Assembly (NCBI RefSeq): GCF_051131155.1
Contig: NZ_CP159508.1
Location: 3,906,001 to 3,970,000 of the forward strand
DNA length: 64,000 bases
Origin: Pseudanabaena minima
GTDB lineage: Bacteria; Cyanobacteriota; Cyanobacteriia; Pseudanabaenales; Pseudanabaenaceae
Direction of reading: 5' to 3'
Positions 17,138 through 23,924 of the stretch are shown piece by piece. The position numbers were made by a program, and so were the translations under genes. The notes under the pieces were generated by a model. It was not told where the DNA came from. It searched no databases and was given only the letters and a program-made list of their open reading frames with translations. Within the stretch, counting starts at the first letter, position 1. Each line of letters begins with the position of its first letter.

Positions 17138-18586
17138 ATGACTATCCTTCAGCCTCAAGAGATTGTTAATCAACGTTATCAGCTAGAGCGTCAACTTGGG
17201 CAAAATGCAGGTCGTGAGACTTGGCTTGCCAAAGATTTACAGAAAGAGAATGAACTAGTGGTAGTCAAGTTATTGGCTTTTGGAGGTAATGTCCAATGGG
17301 AAGATTTGAAACTATTTGAGCGGGAAGCCAATGTACTCAAAGCACTAAATCATCCACGTATTCCCAAATATCGCGATTACTTTTCGATAGACGATCGCTC
17401 TCTGTGGTTTGGATTGGTACAGGAATATATTCAAGGGGATTCTTTGCGTGAACACATTGTTAGAGGACATAAATTTACTGAATCACAGGTTAAGAAAATA
17501 GCGATCGCGGTTTTAGAAATCCTGATCTATCTCCATGAACTTAGTCCTCAAGTTCTCCATCGCGATATTAAGCCTAGTAATTTGATCTTGACTAAAAGTG
17601 AAGGAGAAACTCCAAATGTTTACTTGGTAGATTTTGGCGCAGTACAAGACAGAGCAAGCGCCGAAGGCAAATCCTTTACTGTCGTGGGAACCTATGGCTA
17701 TGCGCCAATGGAGCAATATGGTGGTAGAGCGGTTGCGGCTTCTGATCTCTATGCGTTAGGAGCAACGCTGATTTATTTGTTGACGGGGATCTCACCTGCG
17801 GATCTGCCGCAGGATGACGAAGCGCGGATACTTTTTCGCGATCGCACCAGTGCTAGTCCTGACTTTGTGGAATGGATTCAGACCTTAGTAGAACCATTAC
17901 TAAAAAAACGTTATGCATCGGCTCAAATGGCTTTAGAAGCGCTAGTTCACCCTAAACCCAAAAGGCAATCGAGAGCCGAGCAGGTTGTGCCAATTATTCA
18001 ATCAGCTAAGGTAAAAGCCACTAGAAACTATGCTCCAGAAAACACCAACATTCAAGTTGAAGAATCAGAACATTATCTTCAGATTTTAGTCCCCAATAAG
18101 ACGCTATCAGCAATTTTGTTGGTAGGAATGATATCGTTAATCACTTTGTTCTTTGGTACAACATTAGTTCCCTACTTGCTTATCACAAGACCTAGTCCCA
18201 TAATTGTTGTAATTCTATTAACAATTGTCGGACTGATCTTGAACAAGCTTTTAAAACTTCTCACCACATCTAAGTTTGAAATTAATGGGCAAGAAGTCAT
18301 CTTAAGTCGCTACATATTTGGTAAATGCTATTGGCGTGACCAACAGGCTTGCAATAGTTCCATTTACGTTGAGCCAAAATGGATCATGATGCGAAACAGA
18401 TATAACAATAATCTGTTTGGCTGGTTGGTGTGGTTAAGTAGTGAGAAAAATGATGATAACTCGCTCAAGTCCAATGTCAAAATACATATCCAAGATGAGA
18501 CTTATTTAATATCTGCCAATGAGATGCGACCAACTGAAGTGATGTGGCTAATGGAAGTGATTACTAGTTTTAGAAACAATCGTTAG
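17138..18586 (+). CDS. Serine/threonine protein kinase, first of a tandem pair
   Basis: 482 aa. Hanks-type kinase domain at about residues 13-270: ATP-loop LGQNAGRETWLAKD (cyanobacterial variant), catalytic Lys in LVVVKLLAFG, catalytic loop VLHRDIKPSNLIL, DFG in VDFGAVQD and activation segment TYGYAPMEQYGG. A C-terminal part contains two membrane helices (about 325-345 and 352-372) and a soluble tail with VWLSSEKNDDNS and EVMWLMEVITSF. The kinase half is nearly identical in DNA to the next gene; the C-terminus has diverged. A cytoplasmic kinase tethered to the membrane is inferred. Confidence 0.93.
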   Translation: MTILQPQEIVNQRYQLERQLGQNAGRETWLAKDLQKENELVVVKLLAFGGNVQWEDLKLFEREANVLKALNHPRIPKYRDYFSIDDRSLWFGLVQEYIQGDSLREHIVRGHKFTESQVKKIAIAVLEILIYLHELSPQVLHRDIKPSNLILTKSEGETPNVYLVDFGAVQDRASAEGKSFTVVGTYGYAPMEQYGGRAVAASDLYALGATLIYLLTGISPADLPQDDEARILFRDRTSASPDFVEWIQTLVEPLLKKRYASAQMALEALVHPKPKRQSRAEQVVPIIQSAKVKATRNYAPENTNIQVEESEHYLQILVPNKTLSAILLVGMISLITLFFGTTLVPYLLITRPSPIIVVILLTIVGLILNKLLKLLTTSKFEINGQEVILSRYIFGKCYWRDQQACNSSIYVEPKWIMMRNRYNNNLFGWLVWLSSEKNDDNSLKSNVKIHIQDETYLISANEMRPTEVMWLMEVITSFRNNR

Positions 18587-18605
18587 TTAATATGAGATAT
18601 CTTTT

Positions 18606-20111
18606 ATGACTATCCTTCAGCCTCAAGAGATCGTTAATCAACGTTATCAGCTAGAGCGTCAACTTGGACAAAATGCAGGTCGTGAGACTTGGCTAGCCAA
18701 AGATTTGCAGAAAGAGAATGAACTAGTGGTGGTCAAGTTATTAGCTTTTGGAGGTAGTGTCCAATGGGAAGATTTGAAACTATTTGAGCGGGAAGCTAAT
18801 GTTCTCAAACAGTTAAATCATCCACGTATTCCCAAATATCGCGATTACTTTTCGATTGACGATCGCTCTCTGTGGTTTGGATTGGTACAGGAATATATTC
18901 AAGGGGATTCTTTGCGCGAACATATTGCTAGAGGACATAAATTTACTGAATCACAGGTTAAGAAAATTGCGATCGCGGTTTTAGAAATCCTGATCTATCT
19001 CCATGAACTCAGTCCTCAAGTTCTCCATCGCGATATTAAGCCTAGCAACTTAATTTTGATTGGAGATGAAGCAGAGGAACAAAATATTTATCTGGTGGAT
19101 TTTGGGGCTGTGCAAGATAAAGCATCGGCTGAAGGTAAGTCTTTCACCGTTGTGGGAACCTATGGCTATGCGCCGATGGAACAATATGGAGGCAGAGCGG
19201 TTGCAGCTTCTGATCTCTATGCATTAGGGGCAACACTGATTTTTTTGCTGACGGGGGTATCACCTGCGGATTTACCACAGGATGACGATACTCGGATACT
19301 TTTTCGAGATCGCACCAGTGCCAGTTCCCATTTTGTGCAATGGATTCAAACCTTGGTGGAACCAACTGTCAAGAAACGCTATGCTTCTGCTAGAGTCACT
19401 TTACAATCTCTATCTGAATCCGTCCAAGTTTTTATTCCTCAGAGTAAGCCCACTCCATTAGAACCGATAAAGCAATCTAGTCCTGCCAAATCTAAGCAAT
19501 TTCCCAGTTATGTTCGCCATTCTTTTCCTCCAGATAACTCTGACATTCAAGTTTCAACTTCTGAAACTTGCCTCAAGATTACAATTCCCCCTAAAATTTT
19601 GATTGCAGTCTTTATGTGGGTATTCTTAGGGTTAATCATTGTCTTCGCTCATCCTGTTTTGGGAGATATTTGGAGCAATGTTTCTATGTATTATCTCAAC
19701 TCTTTTGGTTTCTATGCCATATTTGGGTTATTGGTAATGATATTTGGTGGATTGACGCTTCGATTTACCATAGATTTATTAGAAACAGTAACTCTAAAAA
19801 TAACTAAAACAGAAACTTTATTTGAGAAGTTGCTATTTGGGAGAACTTCTTGGCAAATTAAACTGCCAACCACCGAATTTCAAGGAACGGAACCAAAATG
19901 GCGAATGATTGAGAAACGTAATAGTGGAATTGTGGATAATCTGATTTGGCTAAGTAGCGAGCATAACGAAGACAATTCCATAAAAGTAAATGTACTTTTG
20001 TGGTTGAATGGAGTTAAATATCCTTTAGCAAATAATGATATTAGATCAACAGAAGTTAGTTGGTTAATTGATGTAATTGAGGAGTTCTTATATTATATTA
20101 AGAGAAATTAA
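18606..20111 (+). CDS. Serine/threonine protein kinase, second of the tandem pair
   Basis: 501 aa, 19 bases after the first kinase. The kinase domain keeps all motifs (HRDIKPSNLIL, VDFGAVQDKASAEGK, GYAPMEQYGG), so it should be active. The linker from about residue 275 is different and longer; the C-terminal half has two helices (ILIAVFMWVFLGLIIVFA; FYAIFGLLVMIFGGLTLRF) and a tail with IWLSSEHNEDNS that still matches the paralogue. The pair reflects a duplication followed by conservation of the catalytic half and divergence of the tail. Its stop codon overlaps the next start (TAATG), so all three genes are probably co-transcribed. Confidence 0.93.
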   Translation: MTILQPQEIVNQRYQLERQLGQNAGRETWLAKDLQKENELVVVKLLAFGGSVQWEDLKLFEREANVLKQLNHPRIPKYRDYFSIDDRSLWFGLVQEYIQGDSLREHIARGHKFTESQVKKIAIAVLEILIYLHELSPQVLHRDIKPSNLILIGDEAEEQNIYLVDFGAVQDKASAEGKSFTVVGTYGYAPMEQYGGRAVAASDLYALGATLIFLLTGVSPADLPQDDDTRILFRDRTSASSHFVQWIQTLVEPTVKKRYASARVTLQSLSESVQVFIPQSKPTPLEPIKQSSPAKSKQFPSYVRHSFPPDNSDIQVSTSETCLKITIPPKILIAVFMWVFLGLIIVFAHPVLGDIWSNVSMYYLNSFGFYAIFGLLVMIFGGLTLRFTIDLLETVTLKITKTETLFEKLLFGRTSWQIKLPTTEFQGTEPKWRMIEKRNSGIVDNLIWLSSEHNEDNSIKVNVLLWLNGVKYPLANNDIRSTEVSWLIDVIEEFLYYIKRN

Positions 20112-21040
20112 TGCAGCGATCACTTTTTAAACACTTTAAATACTTTCATATCGTTTGGCTTTGTGGCATAGCGATCGCAGGTTGCTCTAATCCCTTTGCT
20201 ACAGCCAATGTACCTGACCAAGTACGAATTGGAACTTTCAATCTAGGTAATTTTGATGGAGCCAATACTCCCAAACTAGAAGCTGTAAGCCAGATTATTG
20301 AACGTAATTTTGATGCGATCGGCTTACAAGAAGTTAGTCCATTGGGAGCCGAAAAACTCAAGGAGCAGTTGAATAAAGGTAAACAATGGGAATTTGTGTT
20401 AGGAGATACGGGCAGTAAACAAAGGGTGGCTTTGTTCTATCGCAAAGACTTGATTTCTGCTCAAAAGGTGACGGAATGGCAAAAGGTGAATATCACAGGG
20501 ACTTTGCGATCGCCGCTGGTGACCTTTGTGAAAACAGGCGCAAATTTTGACTTCACCTTAGTGGTTGTGCATCAAAAGGGAGGTGGTGGCAAAGATGCGG
20601 ATCGCTTAAGACAAAATCAAAGCGATCGCCTGCGCCAAGAAGTAGATAACTATCAACAGAATCCGCAATCTGATCCCGATTTAATTTTAGTGGGTGATTT
20701 TAATAGTCCGACTTGGGCTGAGCAAAATCGGGGCTTAAGGGATGCGCCACTGACTTTTTTGACTAGAGCGATCGAAACTGACCAGAAAGAGAACTGCTTA
20801 AAAAAACGTGGGCAACCTAAAACTAGCGATGGTCGTCCGCGCTATTCTAATCGCGGCACTGGTTGCGTCATCGATCATATTGCGATTTCCAAAGCTCCTC
20901 AAGGCGCAGAAGCAGAATACATTTCTCAATCAGTACAGATTCTCGATCCGCAAAAAGATTTGGGTTTTGATAGCGATCGCACCTATTTTGCAAAAGTATC
21001 CGATCATTTTCCCGTAAGAGCCATCTTTCGCAGTAAATAA
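20111..21040 (+). CDS. Endonuclease/exonuclease/phosphatase family lipoprotein
   Basis: 309 aa, overlapping the kinase stop by one base. The N-terminus carries a lipobox (CGIAIAGCSN), so it is a predicted lipoprotein. The EEP fold is clear: IGTFNLGNFDG, IGLQEVS with the metal-binding Glu, VVVHQKGGGGKDADR, LILVGDFNSP (Asp/Asn pair), CVIDHIAISK and the terminal DHFPVRAIF with catalytic Asp-His. Members hydrolyse phosphodiesters of nucleic acids or lipids; an outer-face nuclease is plausible. The link to the kinases is positional only. Confidence 0.9.
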   Translation: MQRSLFKHFKYFHIVWLCGIAIAGCSNPFATANVPDQVRIGTFNLGNFDGANTPKLEAVSQIIERNFDAIGLQEVSPLGAEKLKEQLNKGKQWEFVLGDTGSKQRVALFYRKDLISAQKVTEWQKVNITGTLRSPLVTFVKTGANFDFTLVVVHQKGGGGKDADRLRQNQSDRLRQEVDNYQQNPQSDPDLILVGDFNSPTWAEQNRGLRDAPLTFLTRAIETDQKENCLKKRGQPKTSDGRPRYSNRGTGCVIDHIAISKAPQGAEAEYISQSVQILDPQKDLGFDSDRTYFAKVSDHFPVRAIFRSK

Positions 21041-21068
21041 AAAAGCGGCGCTTTGCGCCGCTTTTTTT
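21041..21068. terminator. Bidirectional terminator between convergent genes
   Basis: AAAAGCGGCGCTTTGCGCCGCTTTT with extra A and T runs; overlaps the start of the minus-strand C39-like peptidase stop codon and follows the nuclease stop directly. Confidence 0.88.
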
Positions 21069-21909
21069 ATAGCCCTGAAGGTAAACCCGTTGGCTTGCCC
21101 TTAATGCTAGTGACAATCCTGCCCCAGCCTGCTTCACCGCCACCATCCCAAAAAATTTGCTGCATGACATCATAACCATAGGGATCGTAAGCGCCGCCAA
21201 CACCAACGTCATAACTATCGCTAGCGCCATGACGAGTGCCGTAAGGATCATGCACAAGCCAAACTTTTTTGACAGGATCATGCCCGACGATTACGCAAAT
21301 ATGACCGCTCCCTTTGTAGGCAAATCCCACAACTACAGGGATATTCGCTTTAAGTGAAAGCAATACATCTTTAGCTGAGAGAGAATAGCTGAAGTAAGAG
21401 TTAATGCCGAGTTCTTTTAAAGCCCATGTTTGAGCGTCATGATCGGTGGTATCGCCAAACTTACCTACCAATCGCATATAAACTGACTCTGGCTCTGGAA
21501 ATCCCTGTGCTTTTGCCATCGTTGTTAAGGCTCCATTTAGCACAAAGTCAGCTAGCATCGTATTACTAGTCGTGTTGCACTGTCGCCAACCAGGACCAAA
21601 AATTGCTTGATCGTTGTCTAGTTGTGAACAATATTTAACTGGTAGCTTGATGAGTTGATTGACATCTTCCCCTTCAACTTTGACATGAGGATCGTAGGCA
21701 TAGACCTTTTGAAGTTGGGATTTGCCATCTAGTGCTGGAAAGGGTGAGGCTAGAGTCAGTAAAAGGTGTTGATTGCGATCAGGGCTATATTCAGTAACAA
21801 AAAATGTTTGCCCTTTTTTGATGAAAATTTTCTCTGAATCGGCTAAATCTGTTGAGCCAAGCAGTTTCTTTTTGAGAAAAGTATCCGCTTCAGCGATCGC
21901 TTTGGGCAT
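21067..21909 (-). CDS. C39-like papain-fold peptidase
   Basis: 280 aa. The nucleophile is in WRQCNTTSNTMLADF, the catalytic His in SGHICVIVGHD and the third residue in VHDPYGTRHG, the order expected for the C39_2 family of cysteine peptidases. An N-terminal SH3-like segment precedes it (KIFIKKGQTFFVTEYS to KVYAYDPHVKVEG). No signal peptide is visible. Members act as peptidases or amidases, often on the envelope; the target is not known. The gene is convergent with the lipoprotein nuclease. Confidence 0.85.
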   Translation of the reverse strand: MPKAIAEADTFLKKKLLGSTDLADSEKIFIKKGQTFFVTEYSPDRNQHLLLTLASPFPALDGKSQLQKVYAYDPHVKVEGEDVNQLIKLPVKYCSQLDNDQAIFGPGWRQCNTTSNTMLADFVLNGALTTMAKAQGFPEPESVYMRLVGKFGDTTDHDAQTWALKELGINSYFSYSLSAKDVLLSLKANIPVVVGFAYKGSGHICVIVGHDPVKKVWLVHDPYGTRHGASDSYDVGVGGAYDPYGYDVMQQIFWDGGGEAGWGRIVTSIKGKPTGLPSGL

Positions 21910-21973
21910 AGAACAACCTCGGAATAAATGCGATAACGCTATAAATCATCGCATATCGTCATCTATAAATTCA

Positions 21974-22011
21974 AGAGAGAGTGGCGGCGCGAAGCGCTGC
22001 CACTCTCTCTT
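21974..22011. repeat. Dispersed palindromic element
   Basis: AGAGAGAGTGGCGGCGC / GCGCTGCCACTCTCTCT around GAA. Directly followed by the 22021 palindrome. Confidence 0.75.
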
Positions 22012-22020
22012 AGGTTTTTA

Positions 22021-22053
22021 AAGCACAAAATGGCTACGCCATTTTGTGCTTTG
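22021..22053. repeat. Palindrome AAGCACAAAATGGC-TAC-GCCATTTTGTGCTT
   Basis: Same core as 13852-13882 with a paired change in the arms. It ends two bases before the stop codon of the HAD gene and may help terminate it. Confidence 0.8.
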
Positions 22054-22055
22054 AT

Positions 22056-22697
22056 TTAGCATAAATATTGGGCTATCTCCTTAGGAGAGTTAGCGAGCAA
22101 ATCGACACCATGCAGTTTTAGCTCCTCTTCAGTGCCATAACCATAGGTAACGCCGATCGCTAAGAGCTGATTTTTCTTTGCCCCGATCGCATCATGGGAG
22201 CGATCGCCTACCATTACTGTTTTGGTTGGATTTAGATTTTCAGTGAGCAGAATATGCTGAATTAGCTCTGCTTTGTCACTGCGAGTGCCATCTAATTCAC
22301 TGCCATAGATGCCATCAAATAGAGAAGTCAGATCAAAATGCTCAATAATCCGCTTGGCAAAGACATGGGGCTTAGATGTGGCAATGTAGGTTTGATAACC
22401 TGCGGCGCGAATTAATTTTAAAGTCTCAGGGATTTGGGGATAGAGCGAATTTTCAAATAAGCCTACTGTGGCAAAGCGATCGCGATAAAAGCCAATGGCG
22501 CGATCGCTTAACTCTTTATCAGTAGTTTGTAGCAACTTCGCGAAACTAACGGTCAATGGGGGACCAATACACCAGAGGAGTTCCTCTGTTTCTGGTGACT
22601 CGTAACCAAGTTGATTGAGAGCATATTGAATACAGGTAGTAATCCCAATTTTGGGATCGGTCAAAGTTCCATCAAGATCGAATAATACTGTATCCAT
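22056..22697 (-). CDS. HAD family phosphatase (phosphoglycolate phosphatase-like)
   Basis: 213 aa. HAD motifs: VLFDLDGTLTDPK (nucleophile Asp and acid Asp), TYIATSKPH, SDKAELIQHIL with Lys, and TVMVGDRSHDAIGAKKNQ. A C1 helical cap follows motif I (LWCIGPPLTVSFAKLL). This is the Gph/PNPase-like subgroup that dephosphorylates 2-phosphoglycolate or similar small phosphates; photorespiratory phosphoglycolate is a natural substrate in cyanobacteria, but the specific substrate is not proven by sequence. Confidence 0.9.
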   Translation of the reverse strand: MDTVLFDLDGTLTDPKIGITTCIQYALNQLGYESPETEELLWCIGPPLTVSFAKLLQTTDKELSDRAIGFYRDRFATVGLFENSLYPQIPETLKLIRAAGYQTYIATSKPHVFAKRIIEHFDLTSLFDGIYGSELDGTRSDKAELIQHILLTENLNPTKTVMVGDRSHDAIGAKKNQLLAIGVTYGYGTEEELKLHGVDLLANSPKEIAQYLC

Positions 22698-22730
22698 AGG
22701 CTGTCATTTTATCAAATTATTGCTACAAGA

Positions 22731-22763
22731 ATCGATTGGCGGCGCTCCACGCCGCCAATCGAT
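22731..22763. repeat. Dispersed palindromic element
   Basis: ATCGATTGGCGGCG / CGCCGCCAATCGAT around CTCCA, followed by TTTTGGGTTTG, the family end. Confidence 0.8.
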
Positions 22764-22821
22764 TTTTGGGTTTGAGTGCAAAGCGCTGTATGTCCTCGTA
22801 AACTTGGCGACAGCTATATTG

Positions 22822-23325
22822 CTATAAATACGAATCTCGGCAAAGTCTATCTACTGCTTTTAGTATTGTTGGTAAGCGATGATTGCCATGCATTTTTTGA
22901 ATGCAACCTCTTGCTTCGGATTCATCGATACCGATCGCAGTTACAAATAATGGGCGATTACTATCATTTCTCAAAACTTCCGTTTTTGAAGGAATATCTT
23001 GAAAGCGACTTTTAGCTACGCCGATGATGGCTACTTGCGCGTTAAGTGCATTGTATAAATGCAATCCTAAGCCTGCTTTTTGATGGCGATCGAGATAGAC
23101 ATATCCGTCGATAATTATAATTTTGGGAAGCTGTGGAAGTTGTTCTAAAAGTAGCAAAATAATTGGTAGTTCGCGTTTGTAGAACTCTCCTGGTTGATAC
23201 TCCTCGACCTGATTAGTTTGAGCGATAAATGTGTTGGCGGGGACATGATCTTCCCAATCATTAAAGGCAATTCCTGCTGCTACAGCCTTTCCCTCTCGAT
23301 AATCCACATCAACCGCAAGTATCAT
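22822..23325 (-). CDS. Short endonuclease V family protein
   Basis: 167 aa, shorter than classical EndoV (about 220). Endonuclease V cleaves DNA or RNA next to deaminated purines (inosine). The family landmarks are present in order: VDVDYREGKAVAAGIAF (metal Asp), YQPGEFYKRELP (Glu52, equivalent of Y-x-PGfLxxRE), IIDGYVYLDRHQKAGLGLHL (Asp73), IGVAKSRF and GNHRLPTILKAVDRL. The usual DGxGxxHPRxxGLA loop is changed to DGYVYLDRHQKAGLG, so substrate choice may differ. Activity cannot be judged here. Confidence 0.8.
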   Translation of the reverse strand: MILAVDVDYREGKAVAAGIAFNDWEDHVPANTFIAQTNQVEEYQPGEFYKRELPIILLLLEQLPQLPKIIIIDGYVYLDRHQKAGLGLHLYNALNAQVAIIGVAKSRFQDIPSKTEVLRNDSNRPLFVTAIGIDESEARGCIQKMHGNHRLPTILKAVDRLCRDSYL

Positions 23326-23503
23326 GTTGCTATACCTTCTGGACTCTAATCTCCCATGAAGTAAGTTTAATACTCAAATGCCTAATCAGTCGCCTATATT
23401 ATCGTCTAAATTTAAGTAAGCCTGCGATCGCCTATCTAAAAAATCTTGTAAAATGTCACTGATAAGGTGATGCGGATCTACTAAACTTGTTTTGAATGGA
23501 AAA

Positions 23504-23755
23504 ATGATGAACCGACAAAAACTGTTAGCTCGAATTTCCATAAATCCAAATATTTGTTTTGGTAAACCTTGCATTCGAGGTCATCGGATTTGGGTTTCTT
23601 TGATTCTTGATTTTTTAGCAAGTGGCATGACGATCGCTGAATTAATTGAAGAGTATCCCCAATTACAAGTGGATGATATTTATGCTTGTATTGCCTATGG
23701 TGCGGAAATGTCGCGGGATCGATATATTGATATTCCTTTGGAGCAGTCTGCGTGA
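23504..23755 (+). CDS. DUF433 antitoxin of a DUF433/DUF5615 toxin-antitoxin pair
   Basis: 83 aa from ATG 23504 (MMNRQKLLARISINPN). The DUF433 pattern is clear: ICFGKPCIRGHRIWVSLIL, then FLASGMTIAELIEEYPQLQ and VDDIYACIAYGAEM. DUF433 proteins are winged-helix DNA binders that normally pair with a PIN-like DUF5615 toxin. Here the toxin gene starts in a 4-base GTGA overlap but is deleted inside, so the antitoxin is an orphan in practice. An upstream in-frame TTG at 23492 is a weaker start. Confidence 0.88.
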   Translation: MMNRQKLLARISINPNICFGKPCIRGHRIWVSLILDFLASGMTIAELIEEYPQLQVDDIYACIAYGAEMSRDRYIDIPLEQSA

Positions 23756-23881
23756 AGCTGAAGTTAGATGAAAATTTGGGCGATGATCGGTGGTTTAGAG
23801 CGTGAGGATATAACTGGTAAGCTTTGGATAGTGCAACGCGGACGTATTCGCATTCATCAGCCTCTTTCTGATGATGATTAA
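23752..23881 (+). pseudogene. Remnant of a DUF5615 PIN-like toxin gene (internal deletion and frame change)
   Basis: The first codons read (V)KLKLDENLG, the conserved DUF5615 start with the catalytic Asp, then the frame stops at RWFRA*. In a shifted frame the end of the same protein follows: IGGLEREDITGKLWIVQRG, then RIRIHQPLSDDD*. The middle of about 240 bases, including the remaining active-site Asp residues, is absent, so the toxin cannot function. This explains why only the antitoxin is intact. Confidence 0.8.
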
Positions 23882-23924
23882 GCTTTTTAACAAGAAAAAT
23901 TTTTTTCCTTTTTCCTTTTTCCTT

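Noticed and set aside
23386..23574. 62-codon minus-strand frame before the DUF433 gene
   Set aside because: It overlaps the antitoxin start, has no recognised domain and no start signal; a fragment cannot be excluded.
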